From CAYZGU01 sp964478165 (GTDB lineage Bacteria > Poribacteria > WGA-4E > JAJDTR01), in contig CAYZGU010000041.1 in the NCBI GenBank assembly GCA_964478165.1, forward strand, positions 1 to 64,000: a stretch of DNA of 64,000 nucleotides. Reading direction: 5' to 3'. Below, piece by piece: positions 29,176 through 37,828 of the stretch (position 1 is the first letter of the stretch; the number at the start of each line of letters is the position of its first letter). The translations under genes and the position numbers were made by a program. The notes under the pieces were generated by a model. That model was not told the origin of the DNA, ran no database searches, and was given only the letters and a program-made list of their open reading frames with translations.

Positions 29176-29338
29176 AATAAACTCAACCTTGGAGCGCCAG
29201 ATTTGGGCTACTCGCGGGATTGTTTTCAGAGTCCCGATGCAGCCCTGTAAGCCTCATCAACTCGGCTCTATCATGCTCCTAGCTGATATTCGGGGTAACA
29301 TTGCATGGAATACATTTTCGCGAAAGGCCCCAACGACG

Positions 29339-29557
29339 TCAATCCGATTTTTCCGCCGAAAGACCGTAGCGGCGTCGGAAACTTTCCACGCGCCCGGCCG
29401 TATCAATTAGCCTACTTTGCTCCCCTGTATAGAAGGGATGACACTTACCGCATACATCTATGCTCATTTTAGACTTTGTGGAAATAGTTTTGAATGTTGC
29501 CCCACACGCACATGCAATCTCACAATCAAGATTATCTGGGTGGATTTCTGACTTCAT
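29339..29557 (-). CDS. rpmE: 50S ribosomal protein L31 (zinc-binding type)
   Basis: A 72-residue protein of the C+ (zinc-binding) L31 class, with CxC at residues 16-18 and CGKC near residue 36, followed by HPFYTG. AAGGAG lies before the ATG. It follows rho by 64 nt and precedes prfA by 163 nt in the same direction. Confidence 0.96.
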   Translation of the reverse strand: MKSEIHPDNLDCEIACACGATFKTISTKSKMSIDVCGKCHPFYTGEQSRLIDTAGRVESFRRRYGLSAEKSD

Positions 29558-29621
29558 AATATTCTCTTCTCCTTACATATCGATAATTCTAATAACGAAT
29601 TTGGGAGGGCACACTTTCCTG

Positions 29622-30944
29622 TTAGTACCTCCCGCTCCGTCCACTGCCATTCTTGCCTCTATTATTGGCGACCATCATCTCAATAAATTCCTCATTAGTC
29701 TCGCTTTTTCCTAACTGTTCAACAAATAGTTCCATTGATTCAGCGGTATTCATCTGGCCCATGAACTTACGCAATACCCATACCTTACTCAATGCCTCGG
29801 GCTTAAGCAGCAATTCCTCGCGTCGTGTTTTCGATTTCTCGATATTGATCGATGGAAATATACGCCGATCTAGTAAAGAACGTTCAAGATGAATTTCCAT
29901 ATTCGCTGTACCCTTGAATTCCTCATAAATATGTTCATCAGCGCGGCTTTCCGTGTCAACCAACACTGTCGCTAGAATCGTCAAACTCCCACCTTCCTCA
30001 ATCTTTCGCGCCGCACCGCAGAAGCGCCGCGGTTTCACAAAAGCGAGCGCATCTAGACCGCCTGATAGCGTCTTCCCACTGTGTGGTGCCATAACGTTGT
30101 GTGCACGTGCCAGACGCGTCATACTATCCAACAGGATAACCACATCCTTCCCATATTCAACCCATCGCCGAGCTTTCTCGATGACCATGTCCGCAACCTG
30201 GATATGTCGTTCGGGATGTTCGTCAAAAGTTGAGCTAATCACCTCGCCTCTAACCGATCTAGCCACATCTGTCACCTCTTCGGGGCGTTCATCGATTAGG
30301 AGGAAAATAAGCTTAACTTCAGGATGGTTCGCTTCAATCCCACGCGCAATATTCTTGAGGATTGTGGTCTTTCCACTATAAGGTGGCGCTACGATTAAAC
30401 CCCGTTGTCCCTTTCCTATGGGAGACATTAGATCGACAATACGCGTAGAAAATTCGGAGGAATCATGTTCAAGTCGCAATCGCTCATAAGGATAGACCGG
30501 CGTGAGATTATCAAAAAGAATTCTATCTTTAGCAATCTCAGGATTCTCGTCGTTAACCCTTTCAATCTGCAAAAGCGCGAAATAGCGTTCTTCCTTGTTC
30601 TCGCTCTTTTTTGGGGGACGAATTTTTCCTTCCACCTCATGACCGGTACGCATATCGAATCGACGAATCTGTGAAGGAGATACATAGATATCATCACTAC
30701 TTTGCAAGTAGTTGTAACGAGATGATCGTAGAAAACCGTATCCCTGATCCCTATCGTGCAGTATTTCGAGCACGCCCGTCCCGTAAAGCGCATTAGTATC
30801 CTCGGCTTTGGCTTCAAGAATTCGGGTAATCAACTCCTGTTTGCGAAGTCCGCTGTAGCCCGTAATTCCGAGTTTTCGGGCCATAGCATTCAACTCGGAA
30901 ATTTTCATTTCTTGGAGTTTGCCGATGTCCAAATTCTCCATCAT
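29622..30944 (-). CDS. rho: Transcription termination factor Rho
   Basis: Rho is the hexameric RNA helicase that ends transcripts without a hairpin terminator. The start at 30944 is preferred over 30971 because GAGGAG lies 8 nt upstream of it and inside the longer frame. The 440-residue protein has the N-terminal SAP-like helices (LQEMKISELNAMARKLG), the cold-shock RNA-binding domain with GYGFLRS, the P-loop APPYSGKTT near residue 180, the Walker B region DVVILLDSMTRLARAHN, and GGSLTILAT. It has no large N-terminal insertion. It heads the rho-rpmE-prfA-prmC cluster. Confidence 0.97.
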   Translation of the reverse strand: MMENLDIGKLQEMKISELNAMARKLGITGYSGLRKQELITRILEAKAEDTNALYGTGVLEILHDRDQGYGFLRSSRYNYLQSSDDIYVSPSQIRRFDMRTGHEVEGKIRPPKKSENKEERYFALLQIERVNDENPEIAKDRILFDNLTPVYPYERLRLEHDSSEFSTRIVDLMSPIGKGQRGLIVAPPYSGKTTILKNIARGIEANHPEVKLIFLLIDERPEEVTDVARSVRGEVISSTFDEHPERHIQVADMVIEKARRWVEYGKDVVILLDSMTRLARAHNVMAPHSGKTLSGGLDALAFVKPRRFCGAARKIEEGGSLTILATVLVDTESRADEHIYEEFKGTANMEIHLERSLLDRRIFPSINIEKSKTRREELLLKPEALSKVWVLRKFMGQMNTAESMELFVEQLGKSETNEEFIEMMVANNRGKNGSGRSGRY

Positions 30945-31045
30945 TTTCGTTACTCCTCGGTTTAACGCCATACTCTCATAGACTCAGTATCTTCTGGTAC
31001 CGCGGCAAGTTTAGTGGACATAAACTCGACTACGGCGCGATCTAT

Positions 31046-31074
31046 GTATTATTCTATTCTAAAACACACGACAA
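31046..31074 (-). promoter_or_regulatory. Sigma-70-type promoter for the rho operon
   Basis: On the minus strand TTGTCG (31074-31069) and TAATAC (31051-31046) are separated by 17 nt, about 100 nt before the rho ATG. Confidence 0.45.
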
Positions 31075-31867
31075 TCACGGGAAATCACCGAAATGGAAGC
31101 AGGGCACAGGCAACATCTTGGCGCACCCTTGATTGAAAGCCGGAAGGATTTTCCCAGGAAGCTTACTGTAACAACATAGGTGGTTTTGTTTCTGTGGGCA
31201 AAATGCTCAACACCCAGCCACGCAGTTCCGATCTCTCCAGCTGAGTGGAGCAAACACATCTTCGATGTTGACGTCTCGGCGAAGAAATCCTCGCCGACCC
31301 GCCTTTCCTCACGAATTATAGCCTCAATTTAATTCAACTTTCCACAGCCGTTAATGTCTCCTGAAATATCATAGAGTTCGTGACTAGTTTGACTCTTAGT
31401 TGAGCAGATCCAGGCTTGCAACACACAGACGAAACATTATAGCACACCTTGGAACACAGCAACATACTTTCGCTTCAAGGCAGGCAGCCCTGGCTGTCTT
31501 TGGGATGTCGGACCTATGAGGCTATCACATTGCTCGCACCAGACTGTCCCGAAAAGCTCCGTCTAGCCTGCTGGAACATCGGTCTCATATACAGTGAACC
31601 ACCGGGAGGTCAAGCTATTCACAATCGTTCTCAAAACGAAAATGCGTTCTCACAAGAGAACCGCATCGGGGGCTCACGAGTTGTTTGACAAGGCAATCCT
31701 TGTTGTGAAAAATTTCGGGAAGGAATTACAATAGCGCAATTATACACCGCGGGAGTGTTGCTGTCAAGTTTTTTCTCACATGCGTTTAATCCGTCATGTT
31801 TTCTACTTCAAGGCTTGCGGCTACTCGCCGCCTTACATACCGCATCTATGATAAACACCATGCTTGT

Positions 31868-31895
31868 GAATTTATAAAGTAAGCTTTATAAATTC
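31868..31895. repeat. Perfect 12-bp AT-rich inverted repeat, 4-nt loop
   Basis: Arms 31868-31879 (GAATTTATAAAG) and 31884-31895 flank TAAG. It is about 350 nt past the symporter stop, too far for a typical terminator. Confidence 0.75.
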
Positions 31896-32245
31896 GACTG
31901 AACATCTATATTAATCCAACAATGCAAACATTGGAAACGGAATAAGAAGAAGCAGCTTAGTTACAGAAGCAATCTGAGCTAATCTCTTAGAGAAGCTCCA
32001 TCTCATAGGGTTGGTCCTTGAAGGAGGCTCGAGCAGGTGGCACACCGAGACTGATTCTCTTGAAGACCTCCACGGAATATCAGTGAGAGCGTTGCACTCG
32101 CTATCTTGGCGGCGATCGCAGTACAATTCGAGCGCTTTTTCTCGTTGCGCAAAATAAGCGCCGCGCGCTAGGCGCCACAATGCCAGATTGCAATCCTAAC
32201 TCCGCATAACCACAAGAGGGAAGCAAAGTAGAGTATGGGGATACA

Positions 32246-33889
32246 TCACGCCCTCTCGCGCCTAATGTCATCATCCGCGGCATCTACGCATTCAAAGGTC
32301 TCAACGACGGCCGCACCCACACTATCACCCCATACATTCACGGTCGTCCGAAAACGATCTAACAGCCAATCGACTGTCAAAATGAGGCCTATTCCTTCGA
32401 GTGGCAAGTCAACTGCTCGTAGAACGATTACCATTGTAACAAGTCCGGCTTCAGGAATACCGGCAGCGCCAATTGCTGCTAAGGTCGCCGTTAGAAAAAT
32501 AACACCCTGCTCGGCCGGCCCCAAGGAGATACCGTAAACTTGAGCAATGAACATTGCAGCGACCGCTTCGTACAGAGCGGTTCCATCCATATTGATGGTG
32601 GCTCCAAGCGGGAGGACAAAACTTGAAGTTCGATTTGATATTCCATTCTCTTTTTCAATTGCTCGCATAGTTAACGGCAAAGTGGCCGAAGAAGATGCGG
32701 TTGAAAATGCGTTCAGAAGGGCGGTAATCACGCCCTTTCCATACTTTAGCGGATTTCGGCGAGCTATCAACAAAAGCACAAGCGGTAATACTATAAAACC
32801 ATGTGCTGCAAGGCCAAACACGACCGTAAAGCTATATTTCCCTACAGCCATGAGTTCGGGAAGAAACCCACCGAACCCGCCAGCGGCGCCAATTCGTCCA
32901 GCCACAAGTCCGAAGATACCAATCGGAGCGAGAGTCATTATCCACTGAACCAGCCGCATAACCGCATGGTTTAACCCCCGAAAAACCTCGATTGCCGCTT
33001 TCCCGGAATCCCCTAACACAGAAAGTGCAGCACCTATTAACAAAGAGAAAAATATCAGAGGCAGGATATCCATTCGGACCATGGCATTAAAAATATTCCG
33101 CGGAATCATGCCTTCCTTGCCCGTAGATTTATCTCCTAGCAACACCTCTTTCAATGTGCCCCCGATATCGCGGCCGCCCTTCTCCCGTACTCTTTGAACA
33201 ACGGAGAGGCTGATTTCGATACCCTGCCCGCGAGTGGACAGTTCAGGATACGACGGGATAAGCCCATTCGCATCTTGTCGCAGAGGGACACGCCTACCTT
33301 CATCCGTCACAACATGAAACACCGATTCATCAATGCTCTCCCATCTCTTAACTACTGCCGAATTCTTGCTTACCGATTCGATTTCGCCCGTCACTTTCTG
33401 ATCGGACAGGGTGAGTCGATATTTTTCGCCATATCGGCTCTTCTTCCAAATGCCGTTCGTTAAGCAAATCGTCCGATTGTCAGTGCCACTTAGCGTGTAA
33501 GCCAATTCTGGCCGTCGTTCGCCGTGCGAGATCCCATTGCCTGGCTGGAGAATATTGACCAAGATAATGCCGATTAGCACCGACACTGCGGTTGTCACCA
33601 TATAATACATAACTGTACGTCCACCAATCGAACCGAGGTTACGAATATCTCCTAGACCCGTAATTCCAACAACCATGGAAAGCACAACTAGCGGAACCAC
33701 AATCATCTTCAGCAAATTCAAAAATATCTCACCTAGGAGGGCTGTCTTCACTGCTAGGTTCGGAATCCAACCCCCAACTATTATACCAACAAGTATGGCA
33801 ATAACGATGCCGATTAAGATTCGATGTGTTCCGCGCGATTCGCTAGGCACACCTGATTGCAGAGTGTCATTGTTTTGCGCACGACGCAT
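32246..33889 (-). CDS. Dicarboxylate/amino acid:cation symporter (DAACS family) with large loop insertion
   Basis: A sodium- or proton-coupled carrier for glutamate, aspartate or C4-dicarboxylates in the inner membrane. GGGAG precedes the ATG. Family motifs are clear: SSSATLPLT (HP1) near residue 400, GATINMDGTALYE near 435, and AAIGAAGIPEAGLVT (HP2) near 480. At 547 residues it is about 120 longer than usual. The extra length is a hydrophilic segment at about residues 118-250, between the third and fourth membrane helices, predicted to lie outside the membrane. Eukaryotic EAAT carriers also carry an extended external loop in this region. The substrate cannot be told from the sequence. Confidence 0.93.
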   Translation of the reverse strand: MRRAQNNDTLQSGVPSESRGTHRILIGIVIAILVGIIVGGWIPNLAVKTALLGEIFLNLLKMIVVPLVVLSMVVGITGLGDIRNLGSIGGRTVMYYMVTTAVSVLIGIILVNILQPGNGISHGERRPELAYTLSGTDNRTICLTNGIWKKSRYGEKYRLTLSDQKVTGEIESVSKNSAVVKRWESIDESVFHVVTDEGRRVPLRQDANGLIPSYPELSTRGQGIEISLSVVQRVREKGGRDIGGTLKEVLLGDKSTGKEGMIPRNIFNAMVRMDILPLIFFSLLIGAALSVLGDSGKAAIEVFRGLNHAVMRLVQWIMTLAPIGIFGLVAGRIGAAGGFGGFLPELMAVGKYSFTVVFGLAAHGFIVLPLVLLLIARRNPLKYGKGVITALLNAFSTASSSATLPLTMRAIEKENGISNRTSSFVLPLGATINMDGTALYEAVAAMFIAQVYGISLGPAEQGVIFLTATLAAIGAAGIPEAGLVTMVIVLRAVDLPLEGIGLILTVDWLLDRFRTTVNVWGDSVGAAVVETFECVDAADDDIRRERA

Positions 33890-34042
33890 CTTTTAAATCT
33901 CCCGCATTTAAAATTAAGAATAATGGAGGTTTCGACTGATCAGATTGGCAGAATAAAATCAGAAGTCACAAGGGCCGGTCCTAAAAAAACACAAACGCAT
34001 TCGCCGTTTTTCAGTTGCTTTTAGCACGCAGACCGTATTGCA

Positions 34043-36037
34043 TTACGCTTCAGCAATCTTGATGGAGACAGCTTCTAGCTGTTCATCAGTCACCCGAGAG
34101 GGTGCACCGGTTAGTAAGCATTGCCCTCTCTGGGTTTTTGGAAACGCAATGACCTCGCGAATATTTTCCTCGCCGACCATAAGCATAACAAGTCGATCAA
34201 GGCCTGGCGCTATGCCTGCGTGTGGCGGTGTTCCATACTGCAACGCCTCAATAAAGTAGCCGAATCTCGCTTCAACATCTTCGGCACTCATTTTAAGAAT
34301 GTCAAGCACTTTCTGCTGAACCTTCCACTCGTGAATTCGAACACTTCCGCTGCAGATTTCACTGCCGTTAATTACCAAATCGTAGTGCTGCGATTGTGCT
34401 CTGCCGGGATCGATATCTAACAGAGGAATACTATCTGGTGCTGGTGAGGTAAATAGGTGATGAAAGGGCTGGTACCGTCCCTCATCTTCGCTCCATTCGA
34501 ATAATGGATAATCAACAATCCACAGAAACTTTAACTCGCTCTCATCAATCAAGCCCAGTTGACGGCCCAAGCGAAGACGCAGATTGGCAAGGGCATCGGC
34601 AACAGTCTTCGGCTTGTCAGCAACGAACAACATAATGTCCCCAACCTTCGCTCCCGTTCGATCAGCGAGCGATTTAAGTGTGTCTTCGGAAAAAAACTTG
34701 ACGATACTCGACTCGAACCCATTCTTTGTTACCTTAATCCACGCCAATCCTTTCGCTCCATAGATCGCAACAAAGTCTGTTAACTCTTCAATCTCTTTGC
34801 GGGAAAACATCGCGCCGCCCGGAACAGAAATTGCCTTTACCTGTCCTTCCTTTTCCAAGACACTACTGAACACCTTGAAATCAGAGTGCGCCACCAGATT
34901 AGATACGTCCGCAAGCTCCATACCAAAACGCATATCAGGCTTATCATTGCCAAACCGCGACATTGACTCATTATAAGACATTCGGAGAAAGGGTGTCTCT
35001 ATTGAAATCCCAACGGCATCCTCGAACATACGTTTCATCAACCCTTCTGTGATTTGAAGCACGTCATCTACAGTTGCAAACGACATCTCGAGATCGAGTT
35101 GCGTAAACTCAAGTTGTCGATCGGCGCGTGTGTCTTCATCGCGGAAGCAGCGCGGAATTTGAAAGTAACGATCGACTCCACTCATCATCAAAATCTGTTT
35201 AAATTGTTGAGGGGACTGTGGAAGGGCATAAAACTGACCTGGACTATTACGACTGGGAGCCAAGACATCACGTGCTCCTTCAGGTGTACTATTCATCAAA
35301 ATCGGTGTCTCAATTTCAAGAAAACCGTGCTCATCCATGTACTTTCTAGCCGCTAACATTGCCTTATGCCGCACTGCCAACATCGTTTGCATCTTCGGAC
35401 GACGCAGATCGACATAACGATACCTCAGCCGAACATCTTCCGCCACTTCAATATCATCCTCGACAGGAAAAGGGGAGGTCTCAGCGCCATTGAGAATTTC
35501 TAGTACATCTGTCGCAAGCTCAACATCACCGGTGGCAAGCTGCGGATTTATTGTGCCCTGATAAACATGCAGTTCGTCCTCCACCACCTTGACTACATAC
35601 GTCCTCTTATCTACGTTGTCAATAACAAGCCATCTGCTCCCCGCGTCACGCAGCACAATCTCCAAGTCCCCTGATAACGACTGCCTAGCATCCTCGAAAT
35701 CCGATTTGAATTCTTCGGAAATTGAGCCGTTTTCCAAGTCAGACTGGTATTTCAAATCCGATCGCGAAATCAAATCCCCTTCCATTCGCTCACGCACCTG
35801 CCCACAAACACTTAGAACAAACTCGCTCCGAATCTGGTGCGCAATGGCATGTGGATCAGGATTAATCTCCGGATCAATGACGACCTGTGTGATTCCGGAA
35901 CGATCACGTAAATCAATGAAAATCACACCGCCATGGTCTCGGCGCCGGGCGACCCAACCTGTAAGTCTTACCATTTCCCCCGCATTAGCGAGCGCCAATT
36001 CTCCGCAATAATGTGTTCTTTTCATCTCAGGCATCAT
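34043..36037 (-). CDS. aspS: Aspartyl-tRNA synthetase with an insertion in the anticodon-binding domain
   Basis: A bacterial-type AspRS charging tRNA-Asp (possibly also tRNA-Asn). The OB-fold begins RTHYCGELALANAGEMVRLTGWVARRRDHGG. Catalytic motifs follow: motif 2 CFRDEDTRADRQLEFTQLD, the bacterial GAD-type insertion between motifs 2 and 3, and motif 3 GIAPGLDRLVMLM. The protein is 664 residues, about 70 more than usual. The extra segment is at about residues 88-161, between GQVRERMEG and TINPQLATGDVEL, where other AspRS have only a few residues. It holds an acidic stretch and then a beta-like part (SRWLVIDNVDKRTYVVKVVE). It lies 121 nt past hisS in the same direction. Confidence 0.95.
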   Translation of the reverse strand: MMPEMKRTHYCGELALANAGEMVRLTGWVARRRDHGGVIFIDLRDRSGITQVVIDPEINPDPHAIAHQIRSEFVLSVCGQVRERMEGDLISRSDLKYQSDLENGSISEEFKSDFEDARQSLSGDLEIVLRDAGSRWLVIDNVDKRTYVVKVVEDELHVYQGTINPQLATGDVELATDVLEILNGAETSPFPVEDDIEVAEDVRLRYRYVDLRRPKMQTMLAVRHKAMLAARKYMDEHGFLEIETPILMNSTPEGARDVLAPSRNSPGQFYALPQSPQQFKQILMMSGVDRYFQIPRCFRDEDTRADRQLEFTQLDLEMSFATVDDVLQITEGLMKRMFEDAVGISIETPFLRMSYNESMSRFGNDKPDMRFGMELADVSNLVAHSDFKVFSSVLEKEGQVKAISVPGGAMFSRKEIEELTDFVAIYGAKGLAWIKVTKNGFESSIVKFFSEDTLKSLADRTGAKVGDIMLFVADKPKTVADALANLRLRLGRQLGLIDESELKFLWIVDYPLFEWSEDEGRYQPFHHLFTSPAPDSIPLLDIDPGRAQSQHYDLVINGSEICSGSVRIHEWKVQQKVLDILKMSAEDVEARFGYFIEALQYGTPPHAGIAPGLDRLVMLMVGEENIREVIAFPKTQRGQCLLTGAPSRVTDEQLEAVSIKIAEA

Positions 36038-36158
36038 GTATGTGATTCTCCTTAATTGTGGAATTAGACTAGCGTCTTTGCATTCAAATCAACTTTCAAA
36101 ATCAAGATACATACAATGTTTCTCTCTTCGAAGACCGGACGCAGTGCTGTCTGACTCA

Positions 36159-37415
36159 TTAAGCGGCACTCAAATCAGCACACAAGCGATCAAAGGCCAC
36201 CGTCCTCTGATCTCCGCTCTCCATTTCGCGTACGGTCGCGCATCTGATATTAAGCTCATTCTCACCAATCATCACAACATATCGCACATCAAGCTTACTG
36301 GCCGTTTTCATCTGTGCTTTCAAGCTCCGCCCATTGTATTCAAGATCGGTCCTTATGCCGCTACCACGGAGCTCCTGTGCCAAACCAAACGCGGCAGCCA
36401 TAGCACTCTCGCCTAGAACCGCGATGTAAACCTCTACAGGTCGTTGGACGGGCGGAGAGACATTCTGAGCCTTAAGCGCAAGGATAATACGATCCACTCC
36501 CAGCGCAAAACCAATGCCTGGAGTTGGCTTTGCGCCAAGTTGTCCAACAAGATAATCGTATCTCCCGGCGCCCCCAATTGCATCCTGTGCTCCCAGTCCA
36601 CCACACATGAACTCAAACGTGGTTCGCGAGTAATAATCAAGGCCTCTGACAAGATACGGATCTTCCTCATAGTTCACCTTCAATTGATCAAGGTACTCCT
36701 TCACAGTCGCGAAGTGCTCACGGCACGGTGCACACCAATAGTCCGTTACTTTCGGCATATCCCCTAGAGCCACACGACAACCATTCTTACAATCAAGAAC
36801 TCTCAACGGGTTACGAACATAACGACTCTGGCACTCAACACAGAGCCGATCGGCGTGACGTTGCGCATAAGCCTTAAGCTCATCAACATACTTGGGGCGG
36901 CACGCATTATCTCCAATGCTGTTAAGACGGAGCGTCAAGTCCTTAAGACCCAGCAGAGAAAATAAGTGGCTACCCAATGCGACAACCTCGGCATCAATTG
37001 CCGGGTTATCCGCACCAAACACCTCCACTCCGACCTGCCAAAATTCGCGATAGCGTCCGGCTTGGGGACGGTCATAACGGAACATCTGACCTATGTAGTA
37101 AAGCTTTAGCACACTGGTTCCTTCGAGCAGGCGATTCTGAAGAAGAGCACGCGCAACTGATGCCGTTCCTTCCGGACGCAGCGAAAGGCTTCGATTTGCT
37201 TTGTCAGTGAACGTGAACATCTCCTTTTCCACAATGTCAGTGGTATTGCCCACCCCGCGAACAAAAAGGTCCGTGCTCTCAAAAATCGGTGTGCGAATTT
37301 CCTGACACCCGTACGTTTCGAAAGCCGTTCGTGCGACTTTCTCTACCCACTTCCACGACTGAATCTCTGAGGGAAGAATGTCCCTTGTTCCCTTCGGCGA
37401 TTGAATCTGCATCAT
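36159..37415 (-). CDS. hisS: Histidyl-tRNA synthetase
   Basis: A 418-residue class II synthetase charging tRNA-His. Motifs seen: PKGTRDILP at the N-terminus, motif 2 YYIGQMFRYDRPQAGRYREF, the HisA motif LVRGLDYYSRTTFEF near residue 258, and GGAGRYDYLVGQLG near 282. The insertion domain includes CVECQSRY and NPLRVLDCK, common in bacterial HisRS. The C-terminal anticodon domain ends VAFDRLCADLSAA. A weak promoter (TTGCAG-17-TATCTA on the minus strand near 37485-37458) lies upstream. It is probably transcribed with aspS. Confidence 0.96.
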   Translation of the reverse strand: MMQIQSPKGTRDILPSEIQSWKWVEKVARTAFETYGCQEIRTPIFESTDLFVRGVGNTTDIVEKEMFTFTDKANRSLSLRPEGTASVARALLQNRLLEGTSVLKLYYIGQMFRYDRPQAGRYREFWQVGVEVFGADNPAIDAEVVALGSHLFSLLGLKDLTLRLNSIGDNACRPKYVDELKAYAQRHADRLCVECQSRYVRNPLRVLDCKNGCRVALGDMPKVTDYWCAPCREHFATVKEYLDQLKVNYEEDPYLVRGLDYYSRTTFEFMCGGLGAQDAIGGAGRYDYLVGQLGAKPTPGIGFALGVDRIILALKAQNVSPPVQRPVEVYIAVLGESAMAAAFGLAQELRGSGIRTDLEYNGRSLKAQMKTASKLDVRYVVMIGENELNIRCATVREMESGDQRTVAFDRLCADLSAA

Positions 37416-37828
37416 CTTCTTGATTACTCCCTATGTTGTCCAAAACACCAACAATGTGTCATTATGTAGATAAACCGTGGTGTGTTAACCTGCAAGTCTA
37501 GGGGAGGCCATTGACAGCCTGGCATCGCCAATCAATTAAACTTTGCTTGCAGTACCGCTTAAAGCAGCCGCTAGATTGACCGCGAGACAGGGCCAATCGG
37601 CACTTCTGTCTATCTAACACGTTAGCACATATTTACCACATTTGCACACTGGGGCCTCTGGCCGCGCCAGTGATAAGCTAAAGTTCAGTCCGAAACATAA
37701 ACATCACGTTGCGTAAAACTCATTACTTCCTATTCCAATTTCGCGAAAGGCCACACAGACACAAAAGGTCAATAAAGTGCTAAATCAGACACCATGCTCT
37801 TATGGCTTGTCAACCCGTCCAACTTCTC
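37416..37828. other. Intergenic region between the membrane fusion protein and hisS
   Basis: About 410 nt between two leftward genes, with a possible hisS promoter and no recognisable gene, repeat or RNA. Confidence 0.45.

Larger units (their letters stand above)
30945..32245. other. 1.3 kb intergenic region upstream of rho
   Basis: Between leftward rho and the leftward symporter gene. It contains the probable rho promoter (31046-31074) and a palindrome at 31868-31895. Several short open frames lack ribosome sites. No RNA gene is recognised. Confidence 0.5.
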
